DNA from: Takashimella koratensis
Lineage: Eukaryota > Basidiomycota > Tremellomycetes > Trichosporonales > Tetragoniomycetaceae
Direction of reading: 5' to 3'
DNA length: 64,000 nucleotides
Assembly (NCBI GenBank): GCA_003116875.1
Contig: BCKT01000002.1
Location: 744,001-808,000, forward strand
Position 1 is the stretch's first letter, and each line of letters opens with the position of its first letter. Of the stretch, positions 21,922 through 33,796 are shown one piece after another. A program made the position numbers and the translations under genes. Under the pieces are notes generated by a model, which was not told the origin of the DNA, searched no databases, and saw only the letters and a program-made list of their open reading frames with translations.

Positions 21922-23790
21922 ATGCTCTCAGCACTCTTTGTCCTCCTCTCATCGACTCTGGCACTTGCTGCTGTACGTGATGGTCCTTTGCTACTGCTTC
22001 ACAACTCCCACTCCCTCTCCACCGTGATTGACCCGCATCAAGCTGACAATACCTTCCCTCACTCTGCTTCTCCCCTTTGGTTCTCTTTGCCCCTCTTGCA
22101 GCCAATTGAGCCTCGCCAGTTGTCGCTCGGTGTCGGCGGTGTCACTTTGGACGCTGGTAACATCATCTCGATCGGTATAGGCGGAGTGACAGTCACCGTC
22201 GGCGCTCAAGAGACCACGACAGCGTCGGTAACGACTCCGGCCTCTGTCACAACTCCTACGACGGTCCCAGCTAGCTCGATTGCTGCGGTTGCCTCCTCGT
22301 GGTCGTCGTCGGTCGTCGCGTCTTCTGTCTCTTCCGCGCCCTCTGCGTCTTCCTCGGCCGCGTCTTCATCGGCGGCTTCCTCGGTCTCGTCTGCGGCATC
22401 TGCCGTGTCCACCGGCTGCGCATCCAGCTCCGGCGACGCCCCCTACTCCCTGTCGTGTGACGACCTTTCCTCCGTCATCACGTTCCCGAACGGTAATCAG
22501 GGCAAAGCGGGTGGTATCGTCTTCCTTGTCCATGGTACCGGAAGCACGGGCGATGAAACCTGGGGTTCCGGCCCTTACAACACGATCCTGCCTACCAAGG
22601 GGTGAGTACTTGTCCAACCCGGCAGAGCTCCAGCGCTTCCGATGGCTAGGAGTTTTTCGGCATCTCTCCTTAAGAATGAAGCTGACTAGGCATGCTTCAG
22701 CGACGGATACGACATTGCCTGGTTCACCTCTCCCACTCGGTCTCTCGGAGACGCCCAAGTGACCGCCGAGTACATCGCATACAATATCAAGTCCCTCGCG
22801 TCGCAAAGTTCCACGGGCAAGGTCTTCCTCATCGCCCACAGCCAGGGGAATATCAATATCCAGTGGGCGCTCGAGTTCTTCCCCAGCACAAGAGACTACG
22901 TCTCTGGCTTTGTCTCCCTCTCTGGTGATTTCCACGGTACGTCTTGAAGTTCAGCTTGGACAGCGGTCGTGGAATGAGTGTCGCCAATGCCCATCAGGGT
23001 CCCAGCTGACTTTTGTCTCCTCCTGTAGGCACCGCCGAGGGTCCTCTGCTGTGTACGGGCCAAGACCTGCTTCAGGGCGGATGCGAGCCTAGCGTCCTTC
23101 AGCAAGACGTAGGATCGCACTACCTCGCTGCACTCAACGCCCAGGGCGGTTCAGCCTTGGTCTCTACCACCAGCCTCTATACGCTGGAAGACGATATCAT
23201 CCAGCCCGAAGTGACGGACCCGACTTCCCAGCTCCCTGGGTCGAGTTTCCTCTCGGTTCAAGGTAAGTCCCAGTGGACAAGCTGTAACCCCCGACTCCCG
23301 GAAGTTTCGATGTGTTGGCTTGAATTGAGAGAAAAAGAGCTGACTTGATCCCGCGCAATGACCTTGCAGACGCCTGTACTGACTTGTTCCTCGCGGATCA
23401 CTTTACAATGACCGTCACCGCTCCCGCGTTTTACCTCGCCTACGATGCGCTCACACATGGTGGTCAGGCAAGTCTGTCTCGATTCGACTCGACGACAATG
23501 TGTTCCTTCCTTGTTGAAACCGGGTGAGTCCCTATCTCACCCATCGAGCCCCGTTCCCTTGGTGACAATAGAACACGTATGAACATGCGCTGACGATACG
23601 GTTCTGTTCCCAATTCTTCCCACCTTGCAGAAACTCTGACCCTTTCTCGACCGTCGCTGGAGTCATCGAGCAAGCCGCTCTGGACGCCATCAGTGTGGGC
23701 GTGTACGAGCCCAAGACGCCCACGGAGCCAGAGCTCATGGCCTACGTATGTGAAGCCGGTGCGGCGTCCTCCTACTGCGTTGGCCAATGA
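21922..23790 (+). CDS. Secreted lipase/esterase of the Candida antarctica lipase B type
   Basis: This is an alpha/beta-hydrolase predicted to cleave ester bonds outside the cell. Six exons: 21922-21972, 22102-22601, 22701-22936, 23029-23262, 23370-23523, 23631-23790; 444 residues, over 100 longer than typical CALB. Residues 1-17 are a signal peptide. Next come two GVGGVTL/GIGGVTV repeats and a Ser/Ala/Thr linker to about residue 130, probably O-glycosylated. The catalytic domain shows VFLVHGTGSTG (oxyanion region), IAHSQGNINIQWALEFFP with nucleophile Ser231, LEDDIIQPE with Asp317 and ADHFTMTVTAPAFYLAYDAL with His351, in CALB order. The pentapeptide is AHSQG rather than CALB's TWSQG. The C-terminal Cys residues suggest disulfides. 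Confidence 0.9.
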
Positions 23791-24265
23791 GTCTATGCCT
23801 ATGATAGAAGACCAATCTAGGCGCCCGACCGGGATTCAGACAGCACTTCGATGATCATTTACTAGGCATAGTCTATGGACATTAAAGCACCAACATGGTC
23901 CATCCGCTCACTACTCTGTAGCCAATAGTTTATATAGCTTCATAATCAGTAATTACCCCTCTCGCATTGAAAGATGTCATCGCATTCACTTGAACGGCCA
24001 TCATGTCATCTTTGACAGCCTCCTGAGTTGTCACAGTACTCTAAGCAGATGATACATGATTTTCAATACAAGCTACGGGGCGGAATTAGCGGTATCACAA
24101 GGAACGGATGAGAAGGCTGAAGCGGCTGTTGGGAAGGCAGGGACGATCAAGCTCGACGTGAGGGAATAGGAAACATTTGAGAAGAGAAACAACTGGTGTG
24201 AAAGAGAATCAGAATGGAGTGTGGTGAAATCAATGTGGAGAGGAGATATTGATTGGGGACAGGGG

Positions 24266-26069
24266 TCAGCTCCAGGTTTGAGCCGCGTACTGCCGTAAGT
24301 TGAACCCCCCACGAAGATCATTACGACGAAGCTCAGAGATGAGTCGAGACTAAGACCGAGTCAGGGTAAGTAAAGGTCAAGCTTGACAGCTGAAGGAAAG
24401 TCAAGTGCCGACTCACGTTGGGGGCACCCGGTGGGCCTGCAGGAGGGAGCTGTAGCTCGACAGAGTGTTCAGCGAGGACTGTGTAGAGGGCGGAAACTCG
24501 GCGAGCGCAGAGTTCGAGGTGGCTCTGGATATGTCGACCTTGTGACCCTGTGTATCGGGCAGTAGGTGGACAGGTGGTAGGTAGAGAGGTAAGAAAGGAT
24601 AAGGCAGTTTTGATTAGCCTTGGTTCACGTGTTATCTCAACCAGTCGCGTTACTCACGTAAAATCGCGGCGTTCACTTGACGCGCCAAGGCCATCCTCCT
24701 ATCCTGCTGCAAGAATCCACGGAGGATACTCGTCTCTGGATCGGTGTACGCGAGCAACGCACCTACATCCTTGATTTCAACGAGGTACACAGCTCTATCC
24801 TCGGGACTCATTTTCTTCGCCTCTGCATGAAGGTTCTGGAGCGCGGTGAGGGTGTTCGTAAGCGGCATGCTACCGCCGTTACTGTGGCTTCCGTTGAGTG
24901 GGGCAGCTGGCGGGATCGACGCGATAGATGAGGCGGAGGAAGAAGGTGAGGAAGGACCGAGTTGGCGGAAGAGTTCGATGAATTGTTGGATCTGTAGGTT
25001 GAGACGGACGTGGTCTGGGTCAGAAGAGGAGATGAACATTGGTGTAGTGTGGTCGGCGGTTAACCCAGTGACAGTACCGATCACGCTCCCGTTGCCGTTG
25101 CTCGTCCCGTTGCCCAAGGACGTGGACGACCCGGCGCCGAGAGAACCAGAGGTGCTGCCGTACGAGCCCATCCCGGTCGCCCCGCTCCCGCTGACGAGTG
25201 TCGCGCCGAACGCTTGCCGGTCCGATGACGGCGCGAGGGACGGCGGCCACTGGCCTGACCCGCCAGACCGGCGCCAGCTCGCGCTCTGCGACGTGACGGT
25301 CGACCCGGCGCTAGTACTCAGCGCACCTACGCTACTCCCGCCGACAGTCCCATGGCTCGCTCCCGCCGATCCAGACCCGAGCCCGCTGTAATGCCCGTTT
25401 GTAGGCGTGCTGCTCTCGGATACGGAGGGGATCGGGATCCCGTTGCTCCGTTCAGACGAAGCGAGGACGGAAGGGAAGTGGGTGTTGAGCGCGTCGACGG
25501 CACGGATGATCGCGCCGCTCAGAATGTAGTTGAGGATGGCTGGGTTGGTCAGTGTGTGTGGGGCTGTGTGAGCGGTGGTAGTAGGGGTATGGGGTACGGA
25601 TAGAAAGGCAATGAGGGAGACGTGTCATGGCTTGATAAGGATACCCACCGCTACGTTGCTCGATCGCGTTCAAGGTCTCTTCATCAAGTTGGAACCCGTT
25701 GTCTTCCCTCTCGCCAACACCGGCCCCTCCTCCGGCCGCACTACTCCCGATCCCGTCGCCTTCGCCGCTGCTATCTGTTTCCAGCCGCGTGGGGCGATGC
25801 GATTTCGCCAAGACGCGCGCGGTGCCGGAGTACGCCTGGTTGACGAGATAGTCGATTACAACGTCGTGCTGAGGTGAGGTAGGACGGGTGAGTGGAGGTA
25901 AGATAGGGTGAAGGGAGAGGAAGGGGGAGGAGATGGAAGGGGGCTTGTTGATGATCCCGGATGACATGGCCGGTGGGAAGGGACGGGGAATGAGGGGAGG
26001 GAAAGAGAGGAGGGAGAGGAGACTCACGAGGGATGTGACCGGTGGTTCGGTGAGCTTTGTTGCGGCCAT
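24266..26069 (-). CDS. LisH-CTLH-CRA protein (RanBP9/GID-complex related)
   Basis: This is probably a scaffold subunit of the GID/CTLH ubiquitin ligase. Five exons: 26069-26028, 25868-25649, 25539-24658, 24547-24417, 24349-24266; 452 residues. LisH is at about residues 15-45 (VVIDYLVNQAYSGTARVLA). The CTLH start (ILNYILSGAIIRAVDALNTH) is at about 89. A Ser/Gly/Thr-rich insert of about 150 residues follows. CTLH resumes at about 264 (HVRLNLQIQQFIELFRQL), then CRA (VGALLAYTDPETSILRGFLQ) and a helical tail. The LLAYTDP motif resembles RanBP9's LLAYSDP, but no SPRY domain precedes LisH, so it is neither a standard RanBP9 nor a compact GID8. The first intron boundary in the LisH-CTLH linker (AGCG/GTGGGT) is my choice. 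GID9 lies 11 kb away. Confidence 0.82.
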
Positions 26070-26525
26070 GAGGGTGGGAGCTGAGTGGTGAGGGATGGAT
26101 AGTAGTGTTGTCGTCGTGGTGAATGGTCAATGGTGAATGGAGTGGTGTCTGAATCGGTGGTTACTTGGACGAGGTCAAACGAGCGACAGCCGACGTCAGG
26201 TCTCTAGTCAGGGTAAAGGGAGACGGTATCAAACTAGGTGGCAATGAGGCGGCCAATCAGTCTGTCTCGGGCCATCGACAACACTCGGCACATGGTACAT
26301 GAATGCATGAGGGGGCTCTGGGCGGGAGACTTTGCGCTCAGCACAATGTACAGTAATTCACCCGTCCTGAGTCATAGAATGGCTATCAGCTCCGTGCATG
26401 GAAGTGCGTGGAAGTCACGACTTTCTACCTCATCTTGAATATCTACAAAGTCCCAAAGGTGTATCTGTCTCTTGTCGTCTCGTCTCTGTTCGTCAATCAC
26501 TTGCCTTTTCACCTTGTCTCTCCCT

Positions 26526-27557
26526 TCAGAAGTTGGAGTACCCTCCAGGGGTGTACCAAGGCTCAAAATCATCCAACAAGGCGGCAAGAGCGTCGAACGC
26601 GACGATACCAAGAACAAGTCCGCCGCCGTAGGTGAACGTGAGGTGTTTTCGGTCTCCATCGCTCGTTTTTTCCGCGGTGATCGAAGCCGTCGCGCTAGGT
26701 AAGGAACTCGCGGACCCCGTCTCACTCGAGGACGAGGCGAAGGTGGTTTGCGGAGGGTAGGCGCTGCCTTGTGCCTTGATCTCAAAGGTCGAACTGGTCG
26801 CGTACACGTCTAGGAATATCAACTCGTGTCGAGAGAGTTGGATAAGGAATGGGGTAGAGGGTGGATTGGGAGGGAGAAGTGGATGACAAGTCTATTCGTG
26901 CTCACCGGTAGAGTTGAGAGTGTTGGTCAGCTTGATAAAGTATCCCGCCCCGGGTGTCTGAGAGCCACTACGCTTCGTCAGCTAACAGCTCGTAGACATA
27001 CAGTCATAGCAGGTACGTACGGGTTGATCGTCTGGGAGTAGATGTAGGTCTCAGCTAAAGTGTGGTGTCAGCTAAGAGCTTTCGAAGAGGCAGAAGGTAT
27101 GGTCCAATCACTTACTGATTGACTCGAGGGCGAGGTCGCTGGTGAGCATGGCGGTATTGGGGTTGGAGAGGAAGACGGAAAACTCGGTCGGGTTTGAGCC
27201 GATCCACTTGAGCGTGTTGTCGCTGTTTGCTACCCCTGCATACATCGGTCAGTGTTGTCGCGTGGTTTCGTTATCAGACTTCTCAGCACCGACGAAACCG
27301 TCAGCGTCGTCAGCAGTGCCGGAGGCAAGCTCGGCGCTATGACGAGTTTAGGACTCGAGCTAGCATAGATTGAGGTGGATGAAGTGGAGGAAGTTTGAAT
27401 TGAAGTAGGTGAAGAAGGGAAAGGTCATGTTTTTTCGGAACTTTGACTTTGACTTACACCAGTGTGCGGTCGAGGGTTCGGTGACGTTGAGTCGAGCTTG
27501 GACCGAAGAAATCAAGAGCGACACGAGCGCTAGAGCTATGACGAGGGGGTTCATCAT
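26526..27557 (-). CDS. KRE9/KNH1-type cell-wall protein
   Basis: This is a secreted or membrane-tethered protein with the N-terminal domain of the KRE9/KNH1 / Ser-Thr-rich GPI-anchored family, linked to beta-1,6-glucan assembly and wall architecture. Exons: 27557-27458, 27235-27116, 27054-27021, 26967-26906, 26809-26526; about 199 residues. A signal peptide (PLVIALALVSLLISSVQA) is followed by the domain: LNVTEPSTAHW, NTLKWIGSNPTEFSVFL, MLTSDLALE and GAGYFIKLTNTLNS, then a Ser/Thr-rich stretch. The C-terminus has a hydrophobic segment (GGGLVLGIVAFDALAALL) followed by 15 residues ending PGGYSNF, so it is not a standard GPI signal. Intron 1 is unusually long (222 nt); it could hide an alternative exon (a frame reading DDADGFVGA lies within it). 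Confidence 0.75.
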
Positions 27558-28909
27558 GGAGACGTGGGAGATGACGCCGGAGGAAGGGGTTTAAATCTGG
27601 TGAAGGGTTGTTTAAGGGTTGGGGTGGGTGTTGACTTGTGGGAATGGGTGAAGGGCTGGCGCAGGAAGTAGAGAAGGGCGAGGAAAAGAGGAAGAGGAGA
27701 GAGGAGAGAGGAGAGTGGGGGAAGAGGTGGGAGCTGCAGACTGCCGCGGTATGTGAATAACGGAGAAGTCGATTGAATAGGTGGGAAGGAAAGACGAACG
27801 TCGACGACGTCGTCGGTCGAGGTGTGGTCTCGTGTCGAGGGTGGAAATTTAGCGCGTTGGTTTGGGCAGCGTTGGAGAGATGGGAGGTAGCGAAGAGGAT
27901 GAGAGCCTGGGGCTGGGGATGGACAAGGGAGTCAAGCAGGGAGACAGAGGTGAGGAGAGGAGAGGGAAGGATTGAGGATGTCGACGCGAGGTTGGGTGGA
28001 TGCGCCCTTGGGGAGGGGATCAAGTCGGAATGTTGAAACAACCCTTCAGCCCTCAGCCCTCAGCCCTCAGCCACAGGTCCTAGTCATGCCCCATGTTCAT
28101 GCTCGTACCAGTCGAGATCTCAATACGCGCACCGAGCACCACCTGGGTTGTCTAGGCGATCAAGACAAACGGGCAAGGGGTCAAAGGAGAACATGGTCAT
28201 GCATGAACCCCACATGCGACGCAACGAGACGAGGGTTAGAGGGTCAGTGCATACAAGTTGGCTCGTGTATGGTTGTCTCGTGTCTCATCTCATCCTCGTC
28301 TCCGTCTCGGTTCCGCCCAGGGCCCAAGTTTCAGACCATACTTGCACTCGCTCCACAATACATGCTTGATTGCATGCATACCTCCATACCTACCTACAGA
28401 ATGTACCCGACTCATACCCACATACCCTGATACCCCACACACCCAGCCAACCATGCAGCGCAGCAGACAGCTCATCATCCCAGCGAGACCCCAAGGATCT
28501 TCAGTCGCCGCCAAGCCCCGAACGCACCGTGTCAACCAGGTCCCCTACCCAGTTCCTACCCCAGGTCCCATGTCCTGATCGTTCAAGTCCACAGGCGAGA
28601 TTGGTCACTTGAACGAGAAAGATTCTCGAAAGTTCTGATTCGGATTTCGACTGGAGATGGCTTTTCTCAGGCTTGAAACGATCAGTGTCGTCTTGGGTGC
28701 ATGCATGATGCAAAGTACGTAAATAGGTAGCGAGGTAGATACAGGGCATTCACGAGTGCAGGTGATGTAGAGGAGACAAAGCAGACAGACCAGGTTGCAC
28801 GCTATCAATCAGAAGGCCGTGTACCCAGCGTTTACCGGCGCCACACTCGACCTGGGGCTAGAGGCAAACCGAGGAAGTGGGGGGTTCTCACCCTATGCTT
28901 TAGACTCGA
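27558..28909. other. Intergenic stretch with a CAGCCCT repeat
   Basis: No gene is evident between the wall-protein start and the EST1-like stop. At 28048-28073 there are three and a half tandem copies of CAGCCCT. The minus-strand frame 27454-28041 is Ser/Pro/His-rich and has no motifs. Purine-rich GGAAGAGG-type blocks near 27650-27720 probably belong to the wall gene's promoter. Confidence 0.5.
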
Positions 28910-31900
28910 TCACGCCTTGCCCAAGATAGCTGCCATCTCCCTCTCATCTGCAGCCTCGATCCCTCTCGCCCTGGCCTTTAGCCTCATATTCCTATCAAAC
29001 GTGACCAGCAAGACCTTTGTCGGTGGCCTCGTCCCGGCCCCACCTGCGGCGTCCGCGCTGTCCAGGTCCATACCTAGGAGTGCTGAGCGATCGACAAAGT
29101 GGTCGGCTTGGAACATGGCCACGTCGAGAATCAAGTCGTCCATTGTCCGTGAGGGTCCTGATTCCCCCCCACCCTGTGTCCCACCGTAGGTCCCGCCGTT
29201 CGTTGTTGCCGAACCAGAGTTGATGGGTCTAGGGGCGGCGCTGGATCGGAAGTCGAGTTGTTCGGCGCGAATCAAAAGGTCAGTGAGGTAGTTGCCCCGT
29301 GAAGTTTGGATCTTGAGACACAGTGCGTGTGTGCGGATTCGAGCTTCAAGGTAGGCTACAGCTTTCTGGGCCTCGGCGCCGAGTGGCGGCGGGTTACGCG
29401 ATAGTCCGTCGAGCTCAGTGACCACTGGTGTTGCGAGTAAAATTAGTGTGATGAAGAGCGACGACGCAAGGATATAGGTAAAGACAACAGAATCAGCGCA
29501 CGAGAAAAAGATTCGGAATTCCAGACTTACCGGGAAGAGGAACAACCACACTCCACTGCCCTCCTTCGACCACACGCGAGAACTGCTTCAAAGCAGAGAG
29601 AAGCACGTTGGTATCAAAGACCAGCATAGTATACCCTGGAACAACCCGGATCGCGTGTTTTCCAATGTACCCAGACTTGGAGTGTGCAGAATGGGCGGGG
29701 GCTGGGGCGCGAGGCTGACGTGGGGCGCGAGACGATGGAGCGTTGAGCACCTCGCGGAGGTGTCGGCGGCGTTCCTGGGTAGGGTCAGCGTACACGTACA
29801 TGTCAAAGACCGGCTCGCGCGTGTAGGCAGAAGTCTAGCAGGGTGATGGGACTCACTCGTAATACCGCCATTTCAGGATCATCATCCTCGTCGTCGCTCT
29901 CCAGCAAGTCGACCGGAATCCCATGCGCCACCCCACTCCCTGCAGGCCCCATAACCTTCCTCGCCCTCCTGGCCTCCTCCTCTCTCGCCGCGGCCTCTGC
30001 CTCCGCCTCTGTCCTCTCAATCGTCGCTTCCAGAGCTCCACCTATCGCCAACCCTGTTCCTACCCCATACGCCGCCCCACTCTCCTGCTCTCCAACCTCC
30101 AAATCCAGTCCATCTACATAAGCCACCAGTACCCCTATTGCCCAAGTCACTCTCCTTCTCCTCCTCTGGCTCACGGCGACCGGCCCGTCCGTGAGGTCCG
30201 CACCATCGATATCATCCACCACACCTTCGGTGATATCCAATGCGGAATCGAAATCGGCAGTAAGAACGTCAATCTCACTCTGGAACCGCTCTCCGACCCT
30301 CGGCTGGGCAGGGCCACCGGAGCTGCCTCGGCCAGAGGACTGCTTGGTTTTCCAAAACCCACGCTCGTAGACTCTCCTTCCAACCCACTCCATTCCGCGC
30401 ATCGCCCAGTCCTCAGGCAACGGTGCGGCGGCACCGATAAGCCGCGCTTCTTCACGCACCTCGGCGCGGAGAGTTGCCAGGAAACGCGCAAGGTGACGCC
30501 AGGGCACAGTAGGGAGGAGGTACGCCCCCGCCGCCGGGTCGCGGAAGATTGTCGCGAGGAAAGTGAGGAGGATCGTCAGGTAGGGATTGAGGACTTGGTG
30601 GATCCCCTGTTGCCTGTACGGGTGGGCGAGGACGAGGTCGAGTACCGCAAAAGTGAGTTCAAGAGCGAGTTTGAAGACCTGAGGAGGGGGAGAGTCGGAG
30701 TTGGAAGCGATTGGCGGTTCGGGATTAGGTATCATTGGCGGCGGATCATCATCTGTGATTGTCTCCACAACTACGCCGTCTCCATCTTCGCCGTCGACGC
30801 CTTCCCCCGCTTCTTCCATTGCGTGGTTACGTCGCCTTGCGGCTGCTCCACCCTGCACCAGCGCTCGGCGGACCACGCCCACCTCGCTACCGTACTGCAA
30901 CACCGCTGCCAGGTTGACTGTCCCCATCATGAGCCAGTCGACCTGGGTGATACCGGCTTTGCGCGAGACCCCGTCAAGGCTCGCGTCCTCTTCTAGCCGC
31001 TCCATGAATCGCGACATGACGGTGGGGAAGTCGTCGAGCTCAATCTTGGTGAACAGCATTCCGTGTAGCCGAACTAACAGGTCCATCGCGGTGGCCTCGG
31101 GCGTCGAACGTTGCAACTGGAGAGAAGCGTCGAACAGTGGGAGGATCGACTCGCGCGAAGTTTCAAAGGGGTGCGACACGGTCAGACTGAAGTTGGGAGA
31201 GCTGTCAGCTAAAGTCTACGATATTTCAGCTACCAACTCACCTCTTTGCAAAATGATAAAGCGCACGAGCTTCTTGCCCTCTGACGTCTCTCGACAACAA
31301 AGCTAAATGATGATGCAGCCTTCCTTCTCCCGGTTTCTCCGTGATTCCCATCGCATACCAATCCCTCGCTGTTGTTCTCCACGTCTCTGTATCCTCCACC
31401 ACCCACTCGTCCGCTACTTCCTGCCCTATACTCGCTCCCGACCTCTGCGGTGGTCCATATTCATCATCGTCACCATCTCCACCACCTCGGTGTTGCTTGG
31501 GCAATTCGGGTGCTAGAGAACTCGCTACAGCCATCCGGTATCTCGCAAGATCACCTAGCGCCTCGATCCATGCTGTTCGGAAATTCGAGAGAATCTGGTC
31601 GTCCAAAAGCTCAGTGTAGAACTGGTACGAGTCGTAGATGAAATCAGTGAGTAGGTCGAGAGCGGTAGGGTGGTGAGACATCCATGCGAATCGAAGGCGT
31701 TCGAGCAAGAGGTGGAAACCGATTTGCCATAGTCGAACGGGGATGTTGTATCTGATAGGCAAGGGGCGCAAGCCCGGAGGTACCATAGGGTCCAACGCGA
31801 GTTTGAGGAAATTGTAGTGGCTGTCGGCGAGTCTAAGCAAATGTCAGCATTGCCGTGGTAGTAGTAAGTCGTGATCTGTTGTTGGTACTCACTCTTTGTG

Positions 31901-33262
31901 GATGGAGACCAGCTCGGCCCAAGCTTGACTATCGTCCCCCTTGGGCATCACACCTGCCGCCGCGGGGTCGAGCAGCACCGCGATCCCGGCCTCGGGATCT
32001 GACGACATCTTCTTGTGCATATCTGTGAGCGTCTGCTCTAGCAGTTGGATATCCTTGTACGCCGCGCGGAGGATCGCCTTGGCACCATTATCACTGAATC
32101 CCATCAGCGGGGTTCTTCTTGAACGAATCAATCCCACAAACACAGACTCACCCATCACCTCGACCACGTTCTCTATCCTTGAAGCTCTCACTGCCCTCGC
32201 TACTTCTGCTCCCTTTACTCCTAGCGTCCGCGTCCTTGTGATGACGCCGACTACTTCCGCTCCCACCACGTTCGCTCCCTTCTTTTCTCTTCTGCCGCTC
32301 TCGCTCTCGGTCCGCTTGCTCCTCGGGTGTCCGGGCGTTGGCTCTTGGTCGAACGAGGAGAGACCGCAGCGGGCCCGCAGTGGCTGCGAGGACGGGTGGG
32401 GGTGCTGCCTGCGGTCGAGCAGGGACTACGGGGTCATTGTCTGGGTCAAACAGCTGCCGAGCGCTTGGGCCTGGAGCGTTTGGGTCGAACAGTCGTCTCG
32501 AGGGATCTGACCCGCCTGTCCCGGTCCCACCTGGTCTCCGCCCTTCCCCATTCCGCGACCTCCGCCGCTCCTCGTCGGTCCCCGAGGGCGCAGGTGGTAG
32601 TGCTCCTGATGTCGGAGGTGGCGGTGGGACTGGTCGTTCAACGCGGCGGGGTACTATTGGGGCCGAGGGATCAAACAGTTGTTTTTTGGGCGCACCGGCT
32701 AAACCACGGTCAAAGTCGTCTGGTCGGGAATGATGCGAGTGACCATGGTGGTCTCGGTCTCGGTCCCGCTCTCGTCGGCTGGACGAGGTATGTGGTGGTC
32801 GGTCGTGATCACGGACTCGGTCGTGTGTGTCGTCTTTCTCCCGCTCTCGGTCCTTTCTCGCCCTGTGTCCCGACCGCAGTCAGCGTTGCACGACACCAAC
32901 CTGGAATATGTAGCTTACCTTGGTGACGGAGGCGGCCTGGGACCGTCATCTCGAGGCTCTTTCTTACTGGACCTGAGGCGTTGTCAGTCTCCCCTGTCCT
33001 CTCATCATCACGCTAATGACTCGTCTCTTCCAAAGGATAAACAAATTATCCCCATCAACCAAACTACTACTCACCTGATCCCACTGGCGTTCTTCCTTTG
33101 CAGGGCGGCGATACGATCTTGCAGTGAGGCGTCTTCTATCCCTCGGCGGGGTCGCGAAGGTCCGGCCGCTGCCGTCGACCCGAAATCGTCCATGCTCGCT
33201 GCCGCCTGGATACGACGACGGGTACGGGTACGGGATACAGCGGCGAGAAGAGGTGAGGCCAA
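28910..33262 (-). CDS. EST1/SMG6-like protein with PIN nuclease domain
   Basis: This is a telomerase-associated or nonsense-mediated-decay factor of the EST1A/SMG6 family. Eight exons: 33262-33075, 32972-32919, 32862-32152, 32093-31893, 31832-31242, 31186-29857, 29774-29531, 29424-28910; 1277 residues. The N-terminal 320 residues are disordered, Arg/Asp/Glu/Pro-rich, with three repeats of an xLFDPxxP motif (KQLFDPSAP, RRLFDPNAP, RQLFDPDND). Residues about 325-620 form the 14-3-3-like/TPR EST1 domain (AILRAAYKDIQLLEQTL, FLKLALDPM, HHHLALLSRD, ALYHFAKRSLTVSHPFETSR), followed by the EST1 DNA/RNA-binding region. The C-terminal PIN domain has MLVFDTNVLL (Asp1079), VVTELDGL, TMDDLILD and VTFDRNMRLKA, so the acidic metal ligands look intact and the endonuclease is probably active. 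S. cerevisiae Est1 lacks a PIN domain. Confidence 0.92.
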
Positions 33263-33796
33263 GGAGGGGATTGGGTGTAGGCGGTAATAGAAAAGAGAGG
33301 AAAAGCGGGTTTTTAAGTCGTCGGTGGTTTATTGACCGGACATGGGAGAACGACTGCGGCGCGGGCAAATTGAACGGGCGGGATTAGATGGGCAACAAGG
33401 CGACGGTCGAGGTTGAGGTCGATGCTAGGTCAAGTGGGATGTAAGGAGTAGAGATGAGGTGGGTGGGGGTAGTGGTCTGAGTGGTGGCTGAAGGATGGTC
33501 CTCGCCTGGACATGTGCCCGGTGCAACCTGCCTACAGTGGGCCAAAGGAGCTACAGTCGGTCCATTACGCAGCAGCAAGTTACGTAACTCGGCTGCCACG
33601 AGGCTCTTTACTTACTATCCAACGATCCTGTCCTGGTTACGCCCTTGCTAGGGGCTGTCCCTTCTGAGTTTGACTGCGTCTGCGCCTGCGTGTGTTTGTG
33701 TTGCAGATTTCAACAGCTCTCTCCTCGACATCATCGCCCCTTTGATCCACCAACAATCCCATTCACGACCCCGCTCAACCTCCCCACCTCACCACC
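33263..33796. promoter_or_regulatory. Divergent promoter, EST1-like / DnaJ
   Basis: These 534 bp lie between two start codons. The DnaJ side carries a pyrimidine-rich leader (CTCCTCGACATC, CCAACAATCCC) next to its ATG. No TATA element is obvious. I see no extra open frame of note inside it. Confidence 0.5.

Noticed and set aside
27454..28041. Minus-strand frame of 195 codons overlapping the wall-protein first exon
   Set aside because: Ser/Pro/His-rich shadow; the signal-peptide frame of the KRE9-like gene overlaps it and is better supported.
29923..30996. Plus-strand frame of 357 codons
   Set aside because: Antisense to the large EST1-like exon, which carries conserved EST1 motifs.
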